Shown piece after piece: positions 8,425 to 16,852 of a stretch of DNA of 64,000 bases. Numbering within the stretch: position 1 is the stretch's first letter; every line of letters starts with the position of its first letter. The translations under genes were made by a program, and so were the position numbers. The DNA comes from JASGMR01 sp963664675 (GTDB lineage: Bacteria > Thermotogota > Thermotogae > Petrotogales > Kosmotogaceae). The DNA is taken from assembly GCA_963664675.2 (NCBI GenBank), contig CAXXLB010000009.1:682001-746000 (forward strand), in the 5' to 3' direction. The notes below the pieces were generated by a model that did no database searches, was not told the origin of the DNA, and saw only the letters and a list, made by a program, of their open reading frames with translations.

Positions 8425-9306
8425 TTACACCCTCCTGTTGCTCGATTTTCCGAGCAGTCCTTCAGGTTTTACCAGCAATAGCACGAGTATTATCAGAAGA
8501 GCAAAGCCCAATTTCATTTCCACGGAAATATATTCCGCAACCAGTTGTTCTATTATTCCAAGGAGTAAACCTCCTACGATCGCTCCCGGTAAACTTGAAA
8601 ATCCTCCCAGAACCGCGGCGGTCAGCCCCTGAATCTGAAGATTCAACATCATATTCGGATGAATATTAGTCTTGGGGGCGGCCAAAATGGCGGCCAGAGC
8701 ACTCAAAAGCGTACCGAATCCCCATGCGAAGGAATAAACCGAACCGACTTTTATCCCCATCAATTTTGCGGCCTCTTCATTCTGCGAACTCGCTCTTATC
8801 GCCAATCCAAGTTTTGCATATTTCAAATAGAAAAATGTACCGAATACGGTGAATCCCGTGATCACAAATATCAGTAAATCCTGCCTTGAAATCACCAAAA
8901 AACTATCCTGTAACTTCAAAATAAACGGTCTTCCGCTCACCAGGTTGGGCAGACTCTGATAATCCTGTTTCCAGATCAAAAGTGCCAGACCTTCAAGAAC
9001 CATCGTTATACCCAAAGTGATGATCAGCATCGCCGAATGCGAAAGATGCCTCACAGGCCTGAGAAGATAACGTTCGGTGAGTATTCCGACGAACAGCGCG
9101 AACACCAGCCCCACAAGAATGGAAACATAAAATGGAACTCCAAGAATACTGTAAAAAGTGAACGTCAGATAACAGGAAAACATTCCCATACTTCCATAGG
9201 CAAAGTTAACCACTCCCGTAGTTTTAAAAACTATGACCAATCCGAGAGCTATGAGTGAAAATAAACTTCCATCCCTTAATCCCAATACTATCTGTTGTAA
9301 AAGCAC
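8425..9306 (-). CDS. livH: Branched-chain amino-acid-type ABC permease (LivH)
   Basis: A 293-residue inner-membrane permease of the LivH family. The N-terminus QQIVLGLRDGSLFSLIALGL and the next motif VVNFAYGSMGMF are typical. The cytoplasmic loop TKLGLAIRASSQNEEAAKLMG-like region (here KLGLAIRASSQNEEAAKL) contacts the ATPases. It is followed by LGGFSSLPGAIVGGLLLGIIE. The start is GTG, preceded by GAGGTGG. The gene lies between livF and the LivM-hydrolase fusion with spacing of 9 and 1 bases, so the five transporter genes form one unit. The family also carries amides, urea, short acids and aromatic acids, so the name does not fix the substrate. The neighbouring CoA-transferase and thiolase genes point to a carboxylic acid or ester. 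Confidence 0.93.
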   Translation of the reverse strand: MLLQQIVLGLRDGSLFSLIALGLVIVFKTTGVVNFAYGSMGMFSCYLTFTFYSILGVPFYVSILVGLVFALFVGILTERYLLRPVRHLSHSAMLIITLGITMVLEGLALLIWKQDYQSLPNLVSGRPFILKLQDSFLVISRQDLLIFVITGFTVFGTFFYLKYAKLGLAIRASSQNEEAAKLMGIKVGSVYSFAWGFGTLLSALAAILAAPKTNIHPNMMLNLQIQGLTAAVLGGFSSLPGAIVGGLLLGIIEQLVAEYISVEMKLGFALLIILVLLLVKPEGLLGKSSNRRV

Positions 9307-9315
9307 TATACCACC

Positions 9316-10020
9316 TCACCCACCAAGGTACTTTTTCTTTATATCACTGTTGCGGAGCAACTCTTTTCCACTACCCTCCAGAGAAACCAGGCCGGTTTCA
9401 AGAATGTAGGCATAATCTGAAACATGTAAAGCCACATTCGCATTTTGTTCAACGAGAAAAATCGTCTTCCCGCTTTTCTGCAAAACCACGAGTCTATCAA
9501 AAATATCTTCCACAATTTTCGGGGCAAGCCCAAGAGAGGGTTCATCGAGCATCAGTATATGAGGATCTCCCATGAGTGCCCTCGCAATCGCCAGCATCTG
9601 CTGTTCTCCTCCCGACAGAGTTCCGGCCATCTGTCTTTTCCTGTCACATAATATCGGGAAGAGTTCATACATCTCTTTGATTTTTGAGGCTATAACACTT
9701 TTGTTTTTTTGTGTGTATGCTCCGGCCAGAAGATTTTCATATACCGACAGGTCCGGAAACAATTTTCTCCCCTCGGGGCAGTGAATGATCCCCATTTTCA
9801 CTATTTCATCGGTACCCTTTTCCTGAATTTCGATATCTTCGAATATTATTTTCCCTTCATAAATTCTATTGAGCCCGGAAATCGCCCTCAAAGTCGAGGA
9901 TTTTCCCGCCCCGTTCGCTCCAAGCAGTGAAGTTATCGTTCCTTTCTCAATCTCTATATTCAGTCCTTTCAATGCTTCGACGTATCCATAACGTAATTTT
10001 ATATTCTCCAGTTTAAGCAT
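9316..10020 (-). CDS. livF: ABC transporter ATP-binding protein LivF
   Basis: A 234-residue ATPase of the LivF type. It has Walker A GANGAGKSS, signature LSGGEQQMLAIARAL, Walker B HILMLDEPSLGLAP and the H-loop LVEQNAN. The start ATG at 10020 lies inside the end of livG (8-base overlap) and is preceded by GGGAG; an upstream in-frame codon at 10047 would add residues unlike the family. With LivG it energises the LivH and LivM-hydrolase permeases. The CPEGRKLFPDLSVYENL segment is the LivF hallmark. Confidence 0.93.
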   Translation of the reverse strand: MLKLENIKLRYGYVEALKGLNIEIEKGTITSLLGANGAGKSSTLRAISGLNRIYEGKIIFEDIEIQEKGTDEIVKMGIIHCPEGRKLFPDLSVYENLLAGAYTQKNKSVIASKIKEMYELFPILCDRKRQMAGTLSGGEQQMLAIARALMGDPHILMLDEPSLGLAPKIVEDIFDRLVVLQKSGKTIFLVEQNANVALHVSDYAYILETGLVSLEGSGKELLRNSDIKKKYLGG

Positions 10021-10780
10021 ATTTACTTTCTCCCAGATAAGCCTCAATTACATCTTTGTTGTTTTTAATCTTTTCCGGATTGCCCTCGGCTATTTTTTTA
10101 CCGAAATTCATCACCGTGATATTCTCGGAAATATCCATGACGAGGGACATGTCATGTTCAACTATTAAAATAGTGATTCCCTTTTCCTTTATTTTAAAAA
10201 TGATCTTTTTCAATTCTTTCGTTTCCGCATTATTCAAACCCGCCGCAGGTTCATCGAGCAGAATTATTTTGGGTTTGCTCATCAGCGCTCTCCCTATTTC
10301 CACCATCTTCTGCAATCCATACGGAAGCATTCCGGCAAACGAATTCAGACGGTTTTCCATACCCAGAAAACTCGCAATTTCTCTGGCCTCTTTCTCGGCA
10401 TTTCTTTCGATTCGTTTAAATCCGGGCGTTTTTATCCCTTCATTAAACCAGTTAGTCTTCAGCCTCGAATGATAACCCACCAGAAAATTATCCATAACGG
10501 ACATGAGCTTGAATATTTCCAGATTCTGAAATGTTCTGCTTATACCTATCTTCACGGTCTGGTGCGGCTGGTGTTTTAAAAGGTTTTCATCGTCGAAAAC
10601 AACATCCCCCGAAGTCGGATTTATAACTCTGGTTATAGCGTTGAAAACTGTGGTTTTACCCGCTCCATTGGGGCCAATGAGCGAGTGGATTTCCCCCCCA
10701 TTGACTTTGAGATTCAATTTTGAAACCGCTAGCAGTCCGCCAAATTTTATCGTTAAATCCCTGGTTTCCAGTAATGCCAT
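10013..10780 (-). CDS. livG: ABC transporter ATP-binding protein LivG
   Basis: A 255-residue ATPase of the LivG type. Walker A is GPNGAGKTT, followed by the LivG-typical ISRTFQNLEIF. The signature region is degenerate, as in many LivG proteins (LPYGLQKMVEIGRAL). Walker B is IILLDEPAAGLN and the H-loop is LIVEHDMSLVM. I start at ATG 10780 behind AGGATG; a GTG nine bases upstream is less well spaced. It lies 67 bases downstream of livK, from which it is separated by a hairpin that may reduce readthrough. It therefore depends on partial readthrough from the upstream genes or on an unseen promoter. Confidence 0.93.
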   Translation of the reverse strand: MALLETRDLTIKFGGLLAVSKLNLKVNGGEIHSLIGPNGAGKTTVFNAITRVINPTSGDVVFDDENLLKHQPHQTVKIGISRTFQNLEIFKLMSVMDNFLVGYHSRLKTNWFNEGIKTPGFKRIERNAEKEAREIASFLGMENRLNSFAGMLPYGLQKMVEIGRALMSKPKIILLDEPAAGLNNAETKELKKIIFKIKEKGITILIVEHDMSLVMDISENITVMNFGKKIAEGNPEKIKNNKDVIEAYLGESKYA

Positions 10781-10809
10781 TATTATCACATCCTATAATT
10801 ATCAGAAGA

Positions 10810-10837
10810 AAAGCTCTCCCCAATTAGAGAGAGCTTT
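10810..10837 (-). terminator. Terminator/attenuator between livK and livG
   Basis: On the minus strand a perfect 9-bp stem AAAGCTCTC/GAGAGCTTT with a 10-base loop is followed by TCTTCTG, a weak T-rich run. Placed between the binding-protein gene and the rest of the transporter, it is suited to give more LivK than permease and ATPase, a common arrangement in binding-protein operons. Confidence 0.6.
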
Positions 10838-10847
10838 GAAAAGCTGC

Positions 10848-12035
10848 CTATTCCAGTTTTATCCAATCATGATAATTTGTTAAAACTCCATCGATTACCT
10901 TCAATACGTACATTTCCATGACACCTACACGACAACTGCCATCATCTGCGCTGAATGTTTTGTAAGTTATTGTGGGTGTTATCAGTCCTGTCCAGTCGGA
11001 CATTCCTTCGAGTGCTTCGACCAATTTTTCTCTCGTCGGCTCTTCACCTGCTCTGTTCAATGCTTCAACAAAAACTTCCGCCGCTATGAATCCTGCTGCG
11101 GCATAAGCATTCGGCAATTCACCCGGGAAACTTTCATCGTATATCTCATAATACTTTTGAACATTGGGGTTTTCCATGTCTCCTACATCTACCCATGCGA
11201 GTGATTCGAAATCTTCCGAAGCATCTCCGGCCAGTTGAACGATGGTCGCATCGGCATTTGCATAACTTCCCAGGAACAACGGTACATAACCATAATCCGC
11301 GGACTGTTTAATAAAGTTTGGTGTCTGAGGAACGAATGTGAGCATATAAACTGCTTTGGCTCCAGAATTCAGTAATTTAATTATCTCGTTGTCAAACGAC
11401 GTGGCGGAAGGATCTACGGGAAGGGCCTCCACCAGCTTATCTTCATGGCCATTCTCTTCAAGCCATGATTTAAAACCTTCCAGAGCTTCTTTACCAGAAT
11501 CATCCGCCCTGTAAACTATGGCTATCTTGTCGAATCCCCTTTTCTCAACCAAATATTTTGCGGCAACCGGCCCCTCTGTCGACAGATAGTTCGGCTGAAC
11601 TGTGAAAATGTATTCCTTCGGAGGTACCGCCAGAAGGCTTGAACCGCTTCCCTGGTATACGAACGGAACTCCTGCCTCATTCAGGTAGTCCATTACGGCC
11701 AGACATCCTGGTGTTCCCAGACCACCAACGATAGCAAAAACATTATCCTGTTCCACCATTCTTTTGACTTCAACAACCGTTTTTGAAGGATTGAACTGGT
11801 CGTCCGCAACGATAAATTCAATCGTTCTTCCGTTTATACCACCATTTTCATTTATCCAGTTAAAGTATGCATCCAATCCCTTTTTCATTGAAACCCCTAT
11901 AGGAGCCACAGCACCCGTTAAGGCCTGAAAACTTCCTATCTTTACAGTATCGTCTGTTACCCCTTCCGTTTCATTTGCAGCAAACAAACTGAAACTCATC
12001 AAACTCAACAATACTACTAAAAGCACTCTTTTCAA
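10848..12035 (-). CDS. livK: Periplasmic-type substrate-binding protein LivK/amide-urea family
   Basis: About 395 residues, a type I periplasmic-binding-protein fold of the branched-chain amino-acid/amide family. A signal peptide (KRVLLVVLLSLMSFSLFA) precedes ANETEGVTDDTVKIGSFQALTG, the normal start of this family, which includes the ligand-loop GAVAPIG. The start is read as TTG at 12035 because GGGAG lies eight bases upstream; GTG 12044 overlaps that ribosome site. The protein delivers ligand to the LivHM-type permease encoded downstream. A hairpin directly after the stop codon may raise its level relative to the permease. The C-terminal KVIDGVLTNYHDW is also family-like. The ligand is unknown, though the adjacent enzymes suggest a short-chain acid or ester. 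Confidence 0.93.
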   Translation of the reverse strand: MKRVLLVVLLSLMSFSLFAANETEGVTDDTVKIGSFQALTGAVAPIGVSMKKGLDAYFNWINENGGINGRTIEFIVADDQFNPSKTVVEVKRMVEQDNVFAIVGGLGTPGCLAVMDYLNEAGVPFVYQGSGSSLLAVPPKEYIFTVQPNYLSTEGPVAAKYLVEKRGFDKIAIVYRADDSGKEALEGFKSWLEENGHEDKLVEALPVDPSATSFDNEIIKLLNSGAKAVYMLTFVPQTPNFIKQSADYGYVPLFLGSYANADATIVQLAGDASEDFESLAWVDVGDMENPNVQKYYEIYDESFPGELPNAYAAAGFIAAEVFVEALNRAGEEPTREKLVEALEGMSDWTGLITPTITYKTFSADDGSCRVGVMEMYVLKVIDGVLTNYHDWIKLE

Positions 12036-12060
12036 TTTTTTCACTCCCTTCGTGAGATAA

Positions 12061-13362
12061 TTAAATAAGATCTATCTTACTTGCCTCTCTATAAAGTTCT
12101 TCTCTGAAATCCGGATGAGCAATTTCTATCAGAGCCTTCACCCTTTGAAAAACGGATAACCCTCTCAGATGTGCCACACCGTATTCCGTGACAACATAAT
12201 CTATATCCTGTCTCGGAATAGTTACGGGGGACCCCGCCGGCAGTATCGGAACCACTTTGCTCTTATTTTTTTTCGTGGTGGATGAAAGCGCTATTATTCC
12301 TTTTCCGTTCTTACTCATGATCGCGCCCCTGTGTGTATCAAGCTGTCCTCCCGTTCCACTGAAATGTCTCGTTCCTATTGCCTCGGAACAGACCTGCCCA
12401 GTTAAATCGACCATTATTGCCGTATTAACGCTGACCATGTTGTCATTCTGCGCTATGACATACGGATTGTTGACATAATTGCCTCTGAGCAACCATATTC
12501 CGGGATTATCATCAACATAGTCGTACATCTTCCTGCTTCCAAGGGCGAACGTACAGATCGCCTTTCCTGGCCAGAGGGTTTTTTTGAGATTTGTAATCGC
12601 ACCTTCTTCAAAAAGATCGATCATCGATTCTGTGAACATTTCGGTATGAATGCCGAGATTCTTTTTGTTTACAAGGAGCTTTGCAATCGCATTAGGTATC
12701 CCTCCGATACCTATCTGTATCGTTGAACCGTCTTCCACGAGCTCCGCAATGTGTGTGGCAATTCTTTTATCCAGAGCGGTGGGTTCCGGATTGGACAGTT
12801 CGGGTATCTCGTAATCCACTTCATAAAATCCGCTTATCTGAGAAATATGTATCTGAGTATCGCCCTGGGTTTTCGGTGCGTTTTTATTCACTTCAAGAAT
12901 CACATTTTTTGAAACTTGGGCGACATCTTTCTCGTATGTAACGCTCAGTGATAAGGTGAAAAAACCATGTTCATCCATCGGCGATGCTATGCCCGCATAA
13001 TAGTCGGGAGAAAATCTTGAGATAAGATTTGTGCCGGCTTCGTGCAGATTGTTCGGAACATAGGTCACTGTCTTTGTACCCTCTTTCAGAATTTTTCTTA
13101 TGCCAGCGTTGTGAAACCAGGAATTATGAAAAATTCTCCCTTCGTATTCTTTTTTCGTATAAAAAGAATAGTCTTTCATATTCAGACAGGAATAAACACC
13201 GATATTTTTGTGGTTTTCCACACCTTTTTCAAGATTCGAAAGAAAAACCTGAGGCTCCATAGCCGCCATGCCGCTGACTATTATGTCATTATCCTTCAGT
13301 CCATCGATAACCGCTTCCGGACTGGTTCTCTTTCTTTCATACATCTCATCAAATTTCGACAT
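12061..13362 (-). CDS. Acetyl-CoA hydrolase / 4-hydroxybutyrate CoA-transferase family protein
   Basis: A 433-residue family I CoA-transferase of the Cat1/4-hydroxybutyrate CoA-transferase group. Motifs include IQIGIGGIPNAIAK, the active-site glutamate region HTEMFTESMIDL, the CoA-binding SGTGGQLD and the C-terminal HLRGLSVFQRVKALIEIAHP. Enzymes of this family move CoA from acetyl-CoA (or another acyl-CoA) to a carboxylate. Placed between a KAS III-like enzyme plus thiolase and a Liv-type transporter, it is the likely activation step for the imported acid. The start ATG follows a GGTGGTG sequence. It lies 21 bases after the KAS III-like gene and 25 before livK, so it is co-transcribed. Whether it acts as a transferase or a hydrolase cannot be read from the sequence. 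Confidence 0.88.
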   Translation of the reverse strand: MSKFDEMYERKRTSPEAVIDGLKDNDIIVSGMAAMEPQVFLSNLEKGVENHKNIGVYSCLNMKDYSFYTKKEYEGRIFHNSWFHNAGIRKILKEGTKTVTYVPNNLHEAGTNLISRFSPDYYAGIASPMDEHGFFTLSLSVTYEKDVAQVSKNVILEVNKNAPKTQGDTQIHISQISGFYEVDYEIPELSNPEPTALDKRIATHIAELVEDGSTIQIGIGGIPNAIAKLLVNKKNLGIHTEMFTESMIDLFEEGAITNLKKTLWPGKAICTFALGSRKMYDYVDDNPGIWLLRGNYVNNPYVIAQNDNMVSVNTAIMVDLTGQVCSEAIGTRHFSGTGGQLDTHRGAIMSKNGKGIIALSSTTKKNKSKVVPILPAGSPVTIPRQDIDYVVTEYGVAHLRGLSVFQRVKALIEIAHPDFREELYREASKIDLI

Positions 13363-13383
13363 CAGTTCATCACCACCATATAA

Positions 13384-14403
13384 CTATTGTTTTCCCCACT
13401 TGACAACCGAAGAAGCCCAGACGAATCCCAGTCCTGCACCGACCAGAACTATCGTATCTCCATCCTTTATCAATCCTCTCTTCAAGCCCAGTTCGAGAGA
13501 GATTATCTGATCGTTCTGTCCGTTATGACCGTAATCTTGCAAATATACCGTCTTTTCTTCGGATAACCCCAGTTCATCCATAATCATGTCATGAGCGGAC
13601 TTTTTGAAATGAAGAATCGCGAGATAATCGATATCCTTCTGAGAAAACCCGGATTTTCTGAGGGACTCCCTTATCACCCAGAAAAAATTCGGTAAAGTCG
13701 TTTCTCCCAGTCTCTTCTTGAACTCCTTTGGATCACCCTGAATTTTAAAATGATATTTTTCCGCATCTTCAGGTTTGATCGGCCATGAAGCTGCTCCTCC
13801 CACGGGCACAATGCAATCCGTTGAAAAGGAACCATCTCCCTTGAACGCCGACTCAAGCAAAAGATTTTCATTCAGTCCCTTCTGAAGAATAAGTGCTGTT
13901 CCACTCGCGGAAAGATCGAACATAAAAGAAGTGCCGGGTTCCTTTAAATCAACGAGATCCCCATTTCTGTATCCCGATACGAGGAGAACCGTATTTATGT
14001 TTGAGTTTTTCAGCATCAGACTCTTGGCCGTTTCCATACCGGCCATCATAGAACCGCACATGGCCTCCATATCGAATCCCCATGCGTTCTTTGCTCCGAG
14101 TTTATAAGCGACGAACAGACTCGCCAGCCAGCAGGGGTAATCCTTATGTTGCGCTCCGTTCCATATAACCAGATCTATGTCCTCTGGCCCTATTCCCGCA
14201 TTTTTAATTGCGTTTTCGGCAGCCTTTATTCCCATGAAAGACGTTGTATCCCCTTCGTCCGGAATATATTTCTCGGTAATTCCAAATTTTTTTATTAAAA
14301 TATCCTCCGGTATATCCGTGATATTTGCAATTTCTTTCGCAGTCATTTTTTTAGATGGAAAATATGTTCCAATTCCCTTTATTCCAACATTTTCATTAAT
14401 CAT
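13384..14403 (-). CDS. KAS III-like (thiolase-superfamily) enzyme with altered active site
   Basis: A 339-residue protein with the FabH/KAS III fold: IGTYFPSKKMTAKEIA at the N-terminus, Cys116 in EAMCGSMMAG as nucleophile and a final GLGFVWASSVVKW. His265 in LAILHF corresponds to the catalytic His of FabH, but the usual HQAN context is HFKK. The usual Asn loop (GNTS) is replaced by YGHNGQND at 291-298. The true fabH is elsewhere in the window (44910), so this is not the housekeeping enzyme. Next to a thiolase and a CoA-transferase it probably handles acyl-CoA in a degradative or chain-building step. The start ATG follows GGAGG. The reaction is uncertain. Confidence 0.8.
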   Translation of the reverse strand: MINENVGIKGIGTYFPSKKMTAKEIANITDIPEDILIKKFGITEKYIPDEGDTTSFMGIKAAENAIKNAGIGPEDIDLVIWNGAQHKDYPCWLASLFVAYKLGAKNAWGFDMEAMCGSMMAGMETAKSLMLKNSNINTVLLVSGYRNGDLVDLKEPGTSFMFDLSASGTALILQKGLNENLLLESAFKGDGSFSTDCIVPVGGAASWPIKPEDAEKYHFKIQGDPKEFKKRLGETTLPNFFWVIRESLRKSGFSQKDIDYLAILHFKKSAHDMIMDELGLSEEKTVYLQDYGHNGQNDQIISLELGLKRGLIKDGDTIVLVGAGLGFVWASSVVKWGKQ

Positions 14404-14419
14404 TGGTGAAACCTCCGGA

Positions 14420-15628
14420 TTAAACTTCTGTATTTCTTATTATCATTGCAGTTCCCATGCCCCCGCCGATACACAGTGCGGCGAGCCCATATTTCACTTT
14501 TCTTTTTTTCATTTCGTAAATCAGCGTTACCAGAATTCTGTTTCCGCTGCATCCTATCGGATGTCCGAGCGATATTGCTCCGCCGTTGACGTTGGTTCTT
14601 TCATTCAGCCATTCTTCAGAAACACCGTGTCTTTTTGCCATCTGCCTCATGACCGCTATGCTCTGAACGGCGAACGCCTCATTCAACTCAAACAAGCCCA
14701 CATCTTCTAGTTTCAAATTCGCTTTCTCAAGGGCCAGATCCACAGCCTCAACGGGGCCCATTCCCATTATTTCCGGGGCTACCCCGCTCTGGGAATATGA
14801 AACAATTTCCACAAGCGGTTTTATATTCAGTTCATTCATTTTCTCTTCAGACATGATAACCGTCATCGAAGCTCCGTCATTTATCCCGGAGGCATTACCA
14901 GCAGTTACCGACCCATCCTTTTTAAAAGCCGTTCTGAGTTTCCCGAGAATTTCCATCGTTGTATCGCCCTTTGGATGTTCATCGGTATCAAAAATTATCT
15001 GTTTCTTCCTCGTCTTTATTTCAACCGGTACGATTTCTTCCCTGAATCTATCCTCTTTTATCGCTTTATCGGTTCTCTTCTGACTTTCCAGCGAAAAGAG
15101 ATCCTGTTCTTCCCTGGTTATACTGTATTCTTCAGCTATATTTTCAGCCGTCTGACCCATGTGATAGTTGTTGAAAATACATGTTAATCCATCATCCACT
15201 AGATGATCATATATTTCGCCGTTTCCCAATCGATAACCAAATCTCGCTCCTTTCAACAAATAAGGAGCCATCGACATATTTTCCATACCTCCAGTTAAAG
15301 CAATATCCACATCACCCAGTCTTATATCACTCGCCCCGATCATTATCGATTTCATTCCCGAACCACACACCATGTTAATCGTGAATGCGGGACTCTGAAC
15401 CGGGATTCCCGAATTCAAACTGACCTGTCTTGCCGGTCCCATACCCTGTCCGGCCGTTAAAACGTTTCCTACTATCGTTTCATCTATCGATTCTTTTTTT
15501 ATTCCCGCCTGTCCGATAGCCGCATTCGCTGCAACTACCCCCAGATCAACCGCGCTGGTATTTTTCAAAGTACCTCCGAATGTACCTATGGCTGTTCTTT
15601 TTGCACCAACTATAAATACTTTTTTCAT
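14420..15628 (-). CDS. Thiolase (acetyl-CoA acetyltransferase family)
   Basis: A 402-residue thiolase. The acyl-accepting Cys is in NMVCGSGMKS, and the other signatures are LNEAFAVQ, the catalytic His in GHPIGCSG and the second Cys in the same motif. These enzymes cleave 3-oxoacyl-CoA with CoA, or condense two acetyl-CoA. I start at ATG 15628 because GGGAGG lies six bases upstream; a TTG at 15643 lies before the ribosome site. The start overlaps the stop of the regulator gene as ATGA, implying translational coupling. With the SDR and CoA-transferase of the same operon it completes a plausible route from a 3-hydroxy or 3-oxo acid to acetyl-CoA. The chain-length preference is not visible. Confidence 0.9.
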   Translation of the reverse strand: MKKVFIVGAKRTAIGTFGGTLKNTSAVDLGVVAANAAIGQAGIKKESIDETIVGNVLTAGQGMGPARQVSLNSGIPVQSPAFTINMVCGSGMKSIMIGASDIRLGDVDIALTGGMENMSMAPYLLKGARFGYRLGNGEIYDHLVDDGLTCIFNNYHMGQTAENIAEEYSITREEQDLFSLESQKRTDKAIKEDRFREEIVPVEIKTRKKQIIFDTDEHPKGDTTMEILGKLRTAFKKDGSVTAGNASGINDGASMTVIMSEEKMNELNIKPLVEIVSYSQSGVAPEIMGMGPVEAVDLALEKANLKLEDVGLFELNEAFAVQSIAVMRQMAKRHGVSEEWLNERTNVNGGAISLGHPIGCSGNRILVTLIYEMKKRKVKYGLAALCIGGGMGTAMIIRNTEV

Positions 15629-16851
15629 TTCAATTCCTCCCAACTTTTTATGTTTAATCCATTAAAAATAAGTTTTGAAAGGGGTTTTATATAATGGAAA
15701 AATTCTTCTTCCGAAACATTACCCAGAATTATCAGAGAATGGCCCAGTAAATGACCGATACCCATCAGGATCTTCGCCAGCAATGCAACATCGATATTCC
15801 TTATTTGATTTTTTTCTATCGAACTTTTCAGGCCACTTTCGTATGGGATCTGTATCGAGTCGTAGTATTCCATGGCGATTTTTTTATCTATGAATTCCGC
15901 TTCTCTGATTATTGAATACACATATCTGTGTCTTGAAAAGAACTTCAGAAACGCTATATAAGACACGATTTCAAAATCTCTTCTGTCACTGAACTTGATC
16001 GCATATTTTTTCAAAAACGATCTTAAACTGCAACTTATATCCCTCTCAAGACTCTCTAAAACTTCTTTTTTGGAATTAAAATAAAGATAAAACGCTCCAA
16101 CACTGCATCCACATTGCGTGGAGATCTCATGAATGGTGGTATTGTTATAGCCCTTTTCCCCGAACTGATGTTCTGCGGATTTCAAAATCTTCTTTTTCGT
16201 TCTTTCCGCTTCATCGAGTCTTATTTCATAATTCTCATCGCTGTCCATCAAAGACAGTTCCGAAAACATGAACTCATATTTAACCGGGGATATTCCGTTC
16301 ATATAAAAATCAATCAGTCCGTCGATATCGCTTTCCGGAATCTCTTTTTCATTCCATAAAACCCAGTAGATACTCAAGTAGAGCAGGGGACCAATAATGA
16401 ACCAGAATTGAATCAAAGCTCCTTTTTTTGCTTTCTTGCCTATCACTTTAGATATAAAATTTAAAAATATTCCGTGAAATTTGGCGGTTTCGACTATGTT
16501 GGTGAACTCCGCCTCCCTGTAAGCCTTGAATTCGCTCTTGAATTTGTACGTTATTCTGCAAAATCCTTCGACCATTCTTCTGAGATTCTGCTCCATGCTG
16601 TCTTCTTTCACATAACTGTCGTTGAATAAATTCTGCAATTCCGTCTGAAAACTCTGAAGGATGATATCAAAGATCTCTTCCTTGGAACTGAAATACTGAT
16701 AGAATGTCGCGGTCGATACTTTAGCGGCTTTAGAAATTTTCACAACCGATGTCGCATGATAACCGTTTTTCAAAAACGATTTCTTTGCGGCGTCATAGAT
16801 ATCTCTCCACGTGCTTTCCCCTATAGAGGATTTGGGAATTCTACGTTCCAT
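15625..16851 (-). CDS. Tandem double TetR-family transcriptional regulator
   Basis: A 408-residue protein that contains two complete TetR units. The first helix-turn-helix is at about 18-62 (KVSTATFYQYFSSKEEIFD) and the second at about 218-268 (CSVGAFYLYFNSKKEVLE). Both halves carry a similar REAEF motif in the ligand domain (112-116 and in the second half), so the whole unit, not only the DNA-binding part, was duplicated. Normal TetR proteins are about 190-220 residues and act as dimers, so this one is a covalent pseudo-dimer. It sits second in the operon, one base after the SDR stop and overlapping the thiolase start, so it most likely controls this operon in response to an acyl-CoA or substrate. 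Palindromes upstream of the SDR are possible targets. Confidence 0.9.
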   Translation of the reverse strand: MERRIPKSSIGESTWRDIYDAAKKSFLKNGYHATSVVKISKAAKVSTATFYQYFSSKEEIFDIILQSFQTELQNLFNDSYVKEDSMEQNLRRMVEGFCRITYKFKSEFKAYREAEFTNIVETAKFHGIFLNFISKVIGKKAKKGALIQFWFIIGPLLYLSIYWVLWNEKEIPESDIDGLIDFYMNGISPVKYEFMFSELSLMDSDENYEIRLDEAERTKKKILKSAEHQFGEKGYNNTTIHEISTQCGCSVGAFYLYFNSKKEVLESLERDISCSLRSFLKKYAIKFSDRRDFEIVSYIAFLKFFSRHRYVYSIIREAEFIDKKIAMEYYDSIQIPYESGLKSSIEKNQIRNIDVALLAKILMGIGHLLGHSLIILGNVSEEEFFHYIKPLSKLIFNGLNIKSWEELK

Positions 16852-16852
16852 T

